From NCBI GenBank assembly GCA_004796365.1, contig QZLE01000192.1, forward strand, positions 1 through 47,217: a DNA stretch of 47,217 nucleotides. Reading direction: 5' to 3'. Below, piece after piece: positions 32,893 to 41,175 of the stretch. The notes under the pieces were generated by a model. It saw only the letters and a list, made by a program, of their open reading frames with translations. It was not told the origin of the DNA and made no database searches. Source of the DNA: Gammaproteobacteria bacterium (GTDB taxonomy: Bacteria > Pseudomonadota > Gammaproteobacteria > QZLD01). The position numbers were made by a program, and so were the translations under genes. The stretch's first letter is position 1; each line of letters opens with the position of its first letter.

Positions 32893-33984
32893 ATGTATGA
32901 AGAATTCTATGGACTAAAAGGCAACCCGTTTCAATTAACGCCAAATATGGATCTTTTTTTTGGCAGTAAGGTTCATAAGCAAGGGTTTGCATATCTGCAG
33001 TATGGCCTTAAGCAGGCCGAAGGATTTATTGTAATTACTGGCGATATCGGCACAGGTAAAACTACCTTGGTTGAAAGGCTTTTTTCTGTTCTGGAATTTG
33101 GACCGGTTGTTGCCTCCAGAATTGTTACTACACAGCTGGAAGGTGATGATATTCCTTTTATGGTTTGTTCTGCTCTCAAGCTTGATACTAAAGGGATGAC
33201 AAAACCGCAGGTAATTGGCAAGCTGGAAGATTATCTCTTTTCTGTTGGTAAGGAAGGCAAGCGCGTACTTTTAGTAATTGATGAGGCACAAAATCTTTCC
33301 TTGCACGGATTGGAAGAGCTTAGAATGCTGTCAAACCTGAGTTATATGGGTAAACCTGTCTTACAATGTTTTTTGCTCGGTCAGCTTGAATTGCAGCAGT
33401 TACTTGGTCATGAGTCGATGGAACAGTTTCGTCAGAGAATCATTGCTTCGTCTCACCTTGAACCATTATCTGCGGAAGAAACCAGGGATTATATACTTTA
33501 TCGCTTGATTAAATCAGGTTGGAAAAGCAGACCGGAATTTCAGGAAGATGTCTTTGAACTAATTCATCAAAGCACAGGAGGTATCCCGCGCAGAATTAAT
33601 CGTTTATGTAACAGGTTGCTGTTACTTGGTTCTATAGAAGAGCTGAATAGCTTTGACAAAACAGTAACGCTTAGGGTTATCAAAGAACTGGAAAGTGAGA
33701 TGATAACACCTGATAATGATCCTAAAGATGACCAGAAAGGTGTTTCAGAAGAATTTTTTGACGAGATAACTTCTGACACAGCAATTGGAAGTTCCGAGCA
33801 AGAAAAGCCCGCACCCAAGGAAAGTTATGATGAATACCGGGCAATAACAGCCGCTGCTTTGGAAAGAGCTGAAGAGAAGATAGATACTCTTGAGAATCGC
33901 ATTGATAAACTTGAGATGAAGATAGAGTATCTGCACGAGATTCTATTTGGAAATTTGCGCAAGCAATTTGATGGCAAAGAGTAA
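32893..33984 (+). CDS. XrtA-associated ExeA-like AAA ATPase
   Basis: 363 residues. N-terminal MYEEFYGLKGNPFQLTPN is typical of ExeA/GspA-type ATPases. Walker A is GDIGTGKTTLVERL and Walker B VLLVIDEAQNLS; the sensor region is LEELRMLSNLSYMGKPVLQC, followed by GGIPRRINRLCNRLL. The C-terminus, beyond ~265, is an acidic linker and a short coiled coil (~330-356). It matches the putative secretion ATPase of PEP-CTERM loci (TIGR03015 by memory). It is cytoplasmic and probably energises assembly of the export apparatus. GGGAAAAAAGC precedes the ATG. Confidence 0.93.
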   Translation: MYEEFYGLKGNPFQLTPNMDLFFGSKVHKQGFAYLQYGLKQAEGFIVITGDIGTGKTTLVERLFSVLEFGPVVASRIVTTQLEGDDIPFMVCSALKLDTKGMTKPQVIGKLEDYLFSVGKEGKRVLLVIDEAQNLSLHGLEELRMLSNLSYMGKPVLQCFLLGQLELQQLLGHESMEQFRQRIIASSHLEPLSAEETRDYILYRLIKSGWKSRPEFQEDVFELIHQSTGGIPRRINRLCNRLLLLGSIEELNSFDKTVTLRVIKELESEMITPDNDPKDDQKGVSEEFFDEITSDTAIGSSEQEKPAPKESYDEYRAITAAALERAEEKIDTLENRIDKLEMKIEYLHEILFGNLRKQFDGKE

Positions 33985-34047
33985 TTTTGTAATAAAGATA
34001 AAATACATTGTGTAATGATTTTTTATCCGGAATTAGAGGAAACCAAA

Positions 34048-35181
34048 GTGAGTAGTAATAAAAAAATAATGTGTGTGGTGGGTGCAAGACCAAATTTCAT
34101 GAAGATTGCCCCGCTAATGACCCAGTTTAACAAACAGGAATGTGGAATCGAAGCAGTTCTTGTTCACACTGGCCAACATTATGATGAAGCGATGAAAAAG
34201 TCATTTTTCGATCAGCTGGGTATCCCAGAGCCGAACGTTGACCTTGGTGTAGGGTCTGGATCACACGCTGTGCAAACCGCCGACATAATGAAACGATTTG
34301 AGCCTGAGGTTGATAAGCACAACCCTGCAGCAGTACTGGTTGTTGGTGATGTTAACTCGACTATTGCTTGTGGATTGGTTGCAGCCAAAAAGAATATTCC
34401 GGTTATTCATGTTGAAGCTGGACTACGTAGTGGCGATCGCACCATGCCGGAAGAGGTAAACCGGATTTTGACGGATCAAATATCAGACTTGTTGTATACA
34501 ACTGAGCGTGAGGCTGAGGATAATCTTGCTCGTGAAGGTATTTCTGGCGACAAGATTGAGTTTGTTGGAAATGTAATGATTGATACTCTGCGCAATAATC
34601 TTGCTAATGCTACTGCAGCAAGAGAAATTTTTGCCAAGAATGGTGGCGGGGAAAAGTTCACCGGTCAAAGCGGTAGCTATGCAATTCTTACCATGCACAG
34701 ACCTGCAAATGTTGATAATGAGGATGTATTGCGCAGCTTACTGGAAACTATGATCGAAGTGAGCAAGACAATTCCGATTGTGTTTCCGGTGCATCCGCGT
34801 ACAGCCTCTAAGATAGAACTGTTTAAGCTAGAATCTATGCTTGATAATGACGCAATCTTGAGGATTCCACCTGCAGGATATTTGGAAATGCTTGGGTTAA
34901 TGAAGGATGCCAAAGTAGTGCTGACAGACTCCGGTGGAATTCAAGAAGAGACAACAGCTCTTGGTATACCATGCATTACACTGCGTGAATCTACCGAGCG
35001 ACCAATTACTGCTACAGACGGTACCAACACTATTGTTGGCTCTGATCACGATTTGATTATGAATACCTTTAAGGCAGTTATGGAAGGCAGAGGCAAGGCC
35101 GGACGTATTCCTGAATATTGGGATGGAAAGACTGCAGAGAGAATTGCTGAGCACCTTGATAAATGGCTTGAAACACTTTAG
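34048..35181 (+). CDS. wecB: UDP-N-acetylglucosamine 2-epimerase (non-hydrolysing)
   Basis: 377 residues. It interconverts UDP-GlcNAc and UDP-ManNAc, supplying ManNAc-type sugars for the polymer. Signatures: CVVGARPNFMKIAPLM, VHTGQHYDEAM, HVEAGLRSGDRTMPEE and LTDSGGIQEETTALG. I use GTG 34048: AGAGGA lies 7 bases upstream and the protein then begins SSNKKIMCVVGARPN like other members. An in-frame ATG at 34015 has no ribosome site and adds 11 non-conserved residues. It is followed by an intrinsic terminator. No UDP-ManNAc dehydrogenase (WecC) is adjacent. Confidence 0.93.
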   Translation: MSSNKKIMCVVGARPNFMKIAPLMTQFNKQECGIEAVLVHTGQHYDEAMKKSFFDQLGIPEPNVDLGVGSGSHAVQTADIMKRFEPEVDKHNPAAVLVVGDVNSTIACGLVAAKKNIPVIHVEAGLRSGDRTMPEEVNRILTDQISDLLYTTEREAEDNLAREGISGDKIEFVGNVMIDTLRNNLANATAAREIFAKNGGGEKFTGQSGSYAILTMHRPANVDNEDVLRSLLETMIEVSKTIPIVFPVHPRTASKIELFKLESMLDNDAILRIPPAGYLEMLGLMKDAKVVLTDSGGIQEETTALGIPCITLRESTERPITATDGTNTIVGSDHDLIMNTFKAVMEGRGKAGRIPEYWDGKTAERIAEHLDKWLETL

Positions 35182-35206
35182 GTAGCGTTTATCAAATTAT
35201 TATGTA

Positions 35207-35236
35207 AGGGCAGGCACAATGTGTCTGCCTTTTTTT
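35207..35236 (+). terminator. Intrinsic terminator after wecB, inside the polysaccharide operon
   Basis: GGCAGGCA-CAATG-TGTCTGCC (8 bp with one G-T pair) followed by seven T. It splits the gene run into an export part and a synthesis part, or attenuates read-through. Confidence 0.8.
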
Positions 35237-35251
35237 GTTTCAATATGTACT

Positions 35252-35279
35252 TTGGATAAAGGTTTATAACAGCTATAAT
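35252..35279 (+). promoter_or_regulatory. Possible promoter after the internal terminator
   Basis: A perfect TATAAT at 35274-35279 has a weak -35-like TTGGAT 16 bases upstream. It lies 55 bases before the TTG start of the deacetylase gene and directly after the terminator, where a restart promoter would be needed. Confidence 0.4.
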
Positions 35280-35333
35280 AAGCACCAACTAAAGCTGCAT
35301 TCAGCATTTATTACAAAACAAAGAGGCAGGAAA

Positions 35334-36188
35334 TTGAAAAACGCCTTATCAGTGGACATAGAAGACTATTTTCAGGTGTCAGCATTTGAAAATGTCATCG
35401 ACCGTAGCGATTGGGAATCACTGCCGTGTCGTGTCGAGCAAAATACCGACAAGGTGATGCAGATATTTGCAGATCACGATGCCAAAGGTACATTTTTTAT
35501 CCTTGGCTGGGTCGCAGAACGTTACCCTCAATTAATTAAACGAATTGCAGAGCAAGGTCATGAGATTGCAAGTCATGGCTGGGATCATATTCGTGTAATT
35601 AATATGAGCAAGGAAGAATTTCGCACTGATGTCACCAAAACAAAAAGTCTGTTGGAAGACATTTCCGGTACTCATGTGAAAGGTTACAGAGCCCCAAGTT
35701 ATTCCATTGGTTCGGCAAATTTATGGGCGTTGGAGATTCTGCAGGAGACTGGGCATAAATACAGCTCAAGCATCTATCCGATTCAACACGACCTATACGG
35801 TATGCCACATGCCCCGCGTTTTGCATTTTATCCGAATGATTTAGAAATTATAGAAGTTCCGGTTACCACAACCAAAGTTTTAGGTAAAAATTTCCCGTGT
35901 GGTGGAGGTGGTTATTTCCGCTTGCTGCCCTATCTGTGGTCGAAACGGGCAATAAACAAAGTGAATATGGTTGATGGTGAAGCAGCAATTTTTTACTTTC
36001 ATCCGTGGGAGATAGATCCACAACAGCCGCGGCAGAGTAACACTACCCTAAAAACCAGGGTTAGGCACTACACTAATCTTGCTAAGATGGAACAAAGACT
36101 GCGCCGGCTATTGCTGGATTTTAGCTGGGATAGAATGGACAATATCTTCCTGCAAGATCAAGAGCTACCCCGAATTCAGATAAGCTAG
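35334..36188 (+). CDS. XrtA-associated polysaccharide deacetylase (CE4/NodB)
   Basis: 284 residues from TTG 35334. NodB-fold deacetylase with the metal Asp in SVDIEDYFQVSAFE, TFFILGWVAERYP, the His pair in GHEIASHGWDH, and RAPSYSIG. It is of the PEP-CTERM-locus type (TIGR03006 by memory) and would remove N-acetyl groups from the polymer. The frame is open back to an ATG at 35235, but that codon lies in the T-run of the wecB terminator and the extra 33 residues are not conserved. TTG 35334 has CAGGA just upstream and gives MKNALSVDIEDYF as in relatives. Confidence 0.92.
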   Translation: MKNALSVDIEDYFQVSAFENVIDRSDWESLPCRVEQNTDKVMQIFADHDAKGTFFILGWVAERYPQLIKRIAEQGHEIASHGWDHIRVINMSKEEFRTDVTKTKSLLEDISGTHVKGYRAPSYSIGSANLWALEILQETGHKYSSSIYPIQHDLYGMPHAPRFAFYPNDLEIIEVPVTTTKVLGKNFPCGGGGYFRLLPYLWSKRAINKVNMVDGEAAIFYFHPWEIDPQQPRQSNTTLKTRVRHYTNLAKMEQRLRRLLLDFSWDRMDNIFLQDQELPRIQIS

Positions 36189-36232
36189 CATTTATTGTAA
36201 ATATTCAATAAGCCATTTAAACAGAGAAGAGC

Positions 36233-37279
36233 ATGAACGACGCAATTGAGATAAAACTTCTAAGCCAGGATAAATATCAGGATTGGAATGACTATGTAAC
36301 TGCAAAAGAAGATGGGACCTTTTTTCATCTGGCGCAGTGGCAACAGGTTATAGAAAAGGCGTTTGGGCATAAAACTTATATGTACTATGCCTGTTCCGGG
36401 GGCGCTTCAGGCGAAAGAATAGTTGGAGTGCTTCCGCTGGCTCATGTAAAAAGTATGCTATTTGGCAATAACCTGGTGAGTATGCCGTTTACTGTTTATG
36501 GCGGGGCTTTGGCAGATTCTGACGAGATCAGAAAAAAACTGGAGCAGCAGGCATGTGAGTTGGCCAGGCAGTTAAATGTGGATAGTTTGGAGCTGCGTGA
36601 AAGGAAGATTAATAATCCTGACTGGCCGACAAAAGAGCTGTATGTAACCTTTAGAAAAGAGATAAGCGCAGATGATGAAGAGAACATGAAGGCGATTCCG
36701 CGCAAGCAGCGTGCCATGGTGCGTAAGGGGATCAAGGCAGAGCTTGTAAGTGAAGTGGACGAAAATATTGATCGTTTTTTCGATGCATATTCACACAGCG
36801 TTTGGCGCCTTGGCACCCCGGTATTTTCCAAAAAATACTTCCAAATCCTCAAAGATACTTTTAAAGAGCAGTGTGATATTGTCACTATCACCAAGGACGA
36901 TGAGGTGGTCGCAAGTGTAATGAACTTTTATTTTCGTGATGAGGTGCTGCCCTATTACGGTGGTGGAAAAGATTCAGCCCGTGGCCTGGCTGGTAATGAC
37001 TTTATGTACTGGGAGGTTATGCGCAGAGCCGTAAAAAAAGGATGCAAGATTTTTGACTTTGGTCGTAGTAAGGAAGGCACAGGGGCTTATAGCTTTAAGA
37101 AAAACTGGGGGTTTACTCCAGAGCCTCTGCCATACCAGTATTATCTGGTAAAGGCTGATAAGATGCCTGAGATCAATCCAAACAACCCTAAGTACAAATT
37201 CTTTATCGATACCTGGAAGAAGATGCCGCTTGGGGTATCCCGGTTTATTGGGCCTATGATATCCAAAAACTTGGGCTAA
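36233..37279 (+). CDS. XrtA-associated FemAB-like acyl/aminoacyltransferase
   Basis: 348 residues. Two GNAT-like halves of the FemAB fold: the N-terminal half has FFHLAQWQQVIEKAFGHKTY, and the C-terminal half FMYWEVMRRAVKKGCKIFDF followed by GRSKEGTGAYSFKKNWGF, the pattern of the PEP-CTERM-locus FemAB family (TIGR03019 by memory). Such proteins transfer acyl or amino-acid groups; here the acceptor is probably the polysaccharide or its lipid-linked unit, which is inference. GAGAAGAG precedes the ATG. Three bases separate it from the glycosyltransferase downstream. Confidence 0.93.
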   Translation: MNDAIEIKLLSQDKYQDWNDYVTAKEDGTFFHLAQWQQVIEKAFGHKTYMYYACSGGASGERIVGVLPLAHVKSMLFGNNLVSMPFTVYGGALADSDEIRKKLEQQACELARQLNVDSLELRERKINNPDWPTKELYVTFRKEISADDEENMKAIPRKQRAMVRKGIKAELVSEVDENIDRFFDAYSHSVWRLGTPVFSKKYFQILKDTFKEQCDIVTITKDDEVVASVMNFYFRDEVLPYYGGGKDSARGLAGNDFMYWEVMRRAVKKGCKIFDFGRSKEGTGAYSFKKNWGFTPEPLPYQYYLVKADKMPEINPNNPKYKFFIDTWKKMPLGVSRFIGPMISKNLG

Positions 37280-37282
37280 AAA

Positions 37283-38479
37283 ATGAAAGAACTACTATTT
37301 ATCGTACACCGTATCCCATATCCTCCAAATAAAGGCGATAAGATTCGCTCTTATCACCTTCTCAATGAGCTGCGCAAAGATTACAAGATCCATCTGGCAA
37401 CCTTTATAGACGATAAAGAGGATCTGCAATATCAGGAGCATGTTGCATCTCTGTGTGAATCGATGTGTGCAGTGCAAATTGATCCTTTCACAAGTAAGAT
37501 ACGCTCACTAAAAGGGTTACTAACCTCTGAGGCACTTTCGATTCCATATTATGAAAATCAGCAGATTTCATCCTATGTTGAAGGCGTAATTGCCAAAGGG
37601 GTGGATAAAGTTCTGGTATTTTCATCAACAATGGCTCAGTTTGTTATCTCAACCAGATTTGATCTTAAGATGGTAGTTGATTTTGTTGATATTGATTCGG
37701 ATAAATGGCGCCAATACAGCCAAAGTAAAAGGTGGCCTGCCAGCTGGATATATAATCGTGAATACAAAAAACTATTTGATTGGGAGCATAGGGTAGCTGA
37801 TAGAGCGGATTACAGCCTTTTTGTTTCAGATACAGAAAGTCAAATGTTTAAGCAGCTATTGCCGTCGGTTGCTGAAAAAGTTCATACCTTTGATAATGCT
37901 GTTGACTATGAGTTTTTTACTGCAAGTACAGATATAGAAACTCCATATTCTGATGATACACCTAGAGTAGTATTTACCGGTGCGATGGATTATTGGGCTA
38001 ATGTAGACGCAGTAAAGTGGTTTGCTGAAGAGGTTCTGCCACTGGTACAGCAAAAGATACCCGTTACTCAGTTTTATATAGTAGGCTCCAAACCAACGGC
38101 TAAAGTATCAGCGCTGCAAAATATTTATGGGGTTACAGTAACCGGGCGCGTGGAAGATGTGCGTCCGTATATTCAATATGCAGACCTTTCAGTTGCCCCT
38201 ATTCGTATAGCGCGTGGTGTGCAGAATAAGGTGCTGGAGGCTATGTCTATGGGTAATGCCGTGGTAGCAACCAGTCAGGCGATGGAAGGAATTAAGGAAG
38301 CGGGTTTATTTGATGATCTTACTATTGATGAGCCGCAAGTCTATGCTGATAAGGTAGTTGAGCTGCTTCAGAATAAGGACAGTGCTAACCGCTGGGGTGA
38401 AAAAGGACGCGATATGGTTATAAAGAACTATAGCTGGCAGGCTAATGTTGCCAGGGTAGTGGGGTTTTTGGAAGGTTAA
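37283..38479 (+). CDS. XrtA system glycosyltransferase (TIGR03087-type)
   Basis: 398 residues, GT4-like. The N-terminus LFIVHRIPYPPNKGDKIRSY and the C-terminal donor-site region (SVAPIRIARGVQNKVLEAMS then MGNAVVATSQAMEGI) are characteristic of the first exosortase-associated glycosyltransferase family. It is cytoplasmic and adds a sugar to the lipid-linked repeat unit; donor and acceptor are unknown. It starts 3 bases after the FemAB gene, and exosortase A starts 4 bases after its stop, so tight translational coupling is likely. Confidence 0.92.
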   Translation: MKELLFIVHRIPYPPNKGDKIRSYHLLNELRKDYKIHLATFIDDKEDLQYQEHVASLCESMCAVQIDPFTSKIRSLKGLLTSEALSIPYYENQQISSYVEGVIAKGVDKVLVFSSTMAQFVISTRFDLKMVVDFVDIDSDKWRQYSQSKRWPASWIYNREYKKLFDWEHRVADRADYSLFVSDTESQMFKQLLPSVAEKVHTFDNAVDYEFFTASTDIETPYSDDTPRVVFTGAMDYWANVDAVKWFAEEVLPLVQQKIPVTQFYIVGSKPTAKVSALQNIYGVTVTGRVEDVRPYIQYADLSVAPIRIARGVQNKVLEAMSMGNAVVATSQAMEGIKEAGLFDDLTIDEPQVYADKVVELLQNKDSANRWGEKGRDMVIKNYSWQANVARVVGFLEG

Positions 38480-38483
38480 GCGG

Positions 38484-40031
38484 TTGTCACAAGATAAAAC
38501 AATGATAATCAACTGGAACAAAGACGCATGGGTCAGATCTTCTGCTGTGTTTCTGTCTATTCTGATCTTAATGGTTTTGCTGTTTCAGCAAACCATAGTA
38601 GATACAGCAATGATATGGTGGGACGCATCTGATACATACGTGCACGGGATGTTTGTTGTGCCTGCAGTTATCTGGATGACTTGGTTTCAACGCGAACAAT
38701 ACCTTGGTTTAACCCCGCAGCCAGGTTATATCGGCATCGCCGGGATAGCATTTTTTGCAATTCTATGGGTGATTTCCAGTGTTGCGGGAATTGCAGTTGG
38801 ACAACAGTTATCGTTTTTTGCGATGCTTCCTATGTTGGTGATTTCCGTTTTTGGTGTGCAGATTTCTAAAACTATATGGTTTTCATTGCTGTTTTTGATT
38901 TTTGCTGTGCCAATGGGGGAATTTTTAATTCCGTACCTAATGAAGTTCACTGCTTGGTTCTCCGTAACAGCGTTGCAGATAACTGGTATTCCTGTCTATT
39001 GGGAGGGGTTGTCATTTGAAATCCCTTCCGGAAGTTTTGAAGTGGTAAAGGCGTGCAGCGGTATTCGTTATCTTATTGCCTCGGTCGCACTTGGTTATTT
39101 TTACGCGTTTCTAACATATAAAACTACATTTAGACGCCTGTGTTTTGTTTCTCTGGCTATTGCATTTCCAATCTTTGCCAATGGTCTGCGTGCGTACGGT
39201 ATAGTAATGATTGCGCACCTTAGCTCAATGGAGCATGCAACTGGTTTTGATCACATTATCTATGGCTGGGTGTGGTTTGGTGTAGTAATGCTGTTAATGT
39301 TCTGGATTGGGACACTTTGGCGTGAAGATAGAGAGCCAAGATCGGAGTTACAGCTTAAACCGATTCAGCATGGTGAAAGGATATCTGTTGATATTAAGGT
39401 GATTAGTGCGGCAGTAATATCTGTATTATTGGCTCCTGCTGTTCTGTATCTTTTAACTAACGTAAAAGCGGTGCAGCCACCAAAAGATCTTAATCCGGTT
39501 AATGCCTTTAAAAGCGGAATTGCCTTTGTTGGTGAACCATGTTATCTGACTGGCGCGCAATATCCCCTTGCTGATATGATGGAAACCGGATGTTTCTATT
39601 TTGGTGATACCAAAATTGGCTACGCTAATGCTCAGTATTTTTCTCAGGATCAGAATAAAGAACTGATTAGTGTAACCAACAAACTTTATGATACAGAGAA
39701 CTGGAAAAAGATTTCCGATAGAGGCGGGGTTTTAGATATTAAAACCAAGTCGGGGCCGATTTCAATCAAAATCACAGAGACTCTTTTAAAAGATAAAGGT
39801 GGTGAGATGTTGGTTTGGAGTTGGTATAAAGTTGGTGGGATCCGCTCTTCAGGCAAGATTACAACTAAGCTTAACCAGGTTAAGAGCATATTATTTAAGA
39901 GAAGGTCGGATGCGATAATCGAAATTCTGTCCGTTAGAATCAATGGTTCTACTAGTGAAGCCAGAAATGTAATAAGGTCTCTGGTTACAAAAATAGTACG
40001 TATTTCAGAACAAAAGATACCAGGTAAATAG
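38484..40031 (+). CDS. xrtA: Exosortase A with fused C-terminal EpsI domain
   Basis: 515 residues. An N-terminal polytopic membrane domain (~8 helices, 20-290) carries the exosortase catalytic triad: Cys191 in VKACSGIRY, Arg236 in FANGLRAYG and His257 in DHIIYGWVWF. A periplasmic EpsI-like domain (~310-510, with CYLTGAQYPLADMMETGC) is fused behind it, as in the XrtA subgroup. It cleaves PEP-CTERM signals at the inner membrane. The TTG start at 38484 has GAAGG 8 bases upstream, within the end of the previous gene; ATG 38502 has none. The substrate is likely the protein at 27143-27874. Confidence 0.95.
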   Translation: MSQDKTMIINWNKDAWVRSSAVFLSILILMVLLFQQTIVDTAMIWWDASDTYVHGMFVVPAVIWMTWFQREQYLGLTPQPGYIGIAGIAFFAILWVISSVAGIAVGQQLSFFAMLPMLVISVFGVQISKTIWFSLLFLIFAVPMGEFLIPYLMKFTAWFSVTALQITGIPVYWEGLSFEIPSGSFEVVKACSGIRYLIASVALGYFYAFLTYKTTFRRLCFVSLAIAFPIFANGLRAYGIVMIAHLSSMEHATGFDHIIYGWVWFGVVMLLMFWIGTLWREDREPRSELQLKPIQHGERISVDIKVISAAVISVLLAPAVLYLLTNVKAVQPPKDLNPVNAFKSGIAFVGEPCYLTGAQYPLADMMETGCFYFGDTKIGYANAQYFSQDQNKELISVTNKLYDTENWKKISDRGGVLDIKTKSGPISIKITETLLKDKGGEMLVWSWYKVGGIRSSGKITTKLNQVKSILFKRRSDAIIEILSVRINGSTSEARNVIRSLVTKIVRISEQKIPGK

Positions 40032-40032
40032 A

Positions 40033-41169
40033 ATGACAGGTAAAAGGCCGCTAATAGCTCATGTCATTTTTAGTTTGGATTTTGGAGGTCTGGAAAACGG
40101 CGTTGTAAATCTTTTGAACAACCTTCCACAGGGTAAATATCGTCATGTTGTTATCGCTCTTACTGAAGTAACAGACTTTAAAGATCGTATAAATAATCCT
40201 GATATCGAGTGTATAGCAATGCACAAGCAGCCTGGCAAAGACCTGAAGATATATATCAAACTATTCAGGTTATTTAAAAAGCTAAGGCCACAGATAGTGC
40301 ATACCAGAAATCTTCCAGCTTTAGATGTTGCTGTTCCTGCCTGGCTGGCTGGTGTGCCACGAATAATTCATAGTGAACACGGTCGAGATACAATTGATAT
40401 TGACGGTTCTAATAAGAAATACCAATTAATGCGCCGAATCTTATCTTCATTAATCGACAGATTTGCAGCACTTTCAATTGACCTTGAAAGTTGGTTGGTA
40501 AGAGATGTTGGAATCAAGGCATCTAAGGTTGTTCGCATTTGTAATGGAGTTGATACCCAAAGATTTTCAACTGTAACTGACACTCAGATATCAGGATACC
40601 CTCAATCATTTACCGATAAAGTTGTAATTGGTACTGTTGGTAGAATGGAAGAGGTGAAAGATACTTTGTTGCTGATTAGGGCCTTTGTAAGGTTATTAGA
40701 CAAATATCCAGAACAACGCGACAAGATAAGTTTGGTCCTGGTTGGAACTGGTAGCCTGTATTGTGCAGCAGAAACTATGCTTAAAGAGAACGAAATTGAG
40801 AGCATGGTATGGATGCCTGGTGCCAGAAATGATATTCCTGAAATACTGAATAAACTTGATATATTCGTATTGCCATCGCTTGCGGAAGGGATATCCAATA
40901 CGATATTGGAATCTATGTCTTCAGGGCTTCCGGTAATTGCTACCGATGTTGGTGGAAACTCCGAGCTGGTGGCTGATGGGGAGACAGGTTATCTTGTACC
41001 GCCTGCGGATTCTGAAGCAATGGCAGATGCAATCTATAAATATTTGCAAGATGATGAGTTGCGGCATCAGCATGGTAGGAGTGCAATTAAGCGCGTAGAA
41101 GCAAACTTCAGTTTTGCTGCTATGGTAGAGAAGTATGATGCTTTGTATTCAGACGTGTTGAGAGGTTAG
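40033..41169 (+). CDS. XrtA system glycosyltransferase (TIGR03088-type)
   Basis: 378 residues, GT4 retaining fold. The N-terminus IAHVIFSLDFGGLENGVVNL (acceptor-side glycine loop) is followed by IIHSEHGRDTID, RICNGVDTQRF and the nucleotide-sugar site LPSLAEGISNTILESMSSGL then PVIATDVGGN. This matches the second exosortase-associated glycosyltransferase family. It adds a sugar to the growing repeat unit on the cytoplasmic face. One base separates it from xrtA, and six bases separate it from the amidotransferase gene. Confidence 0.93.
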   Translation: MTGKRPLIAHVIFSLDFGGLENGVVNLLNNLPQGKYRHVVIALTEVTDFKDRINNPDIECIAMHKQPGKDLKIYIKLFRLFKKLRPQIVHTRNLPALDVAVPAWLAGVPRIIHSEHGRDTIDIDGSNKKYQLMRRILSSLIDRFAALSIDLESWLVRDVGIKASKVVRICNGVDTQRFSTVTDTQISGYPQSFTDKVVIGTVGRMEEVKDTLLLIRAFVRLLDKYPEQRDKISLVLVGTGSLYCAAETMLKENEIESMVWMPGARNDIPEILNKLDIFVLPSLAEGISNTILESMSSGLPVIATDVGGNSELVADGETGYLVPPADSEAMADAIYKYLQDDELRHQHGRSAIKRVEANFSFAAMVEKYDALYSDVLRG

Positions 41170-41175
41170 TGTTAA

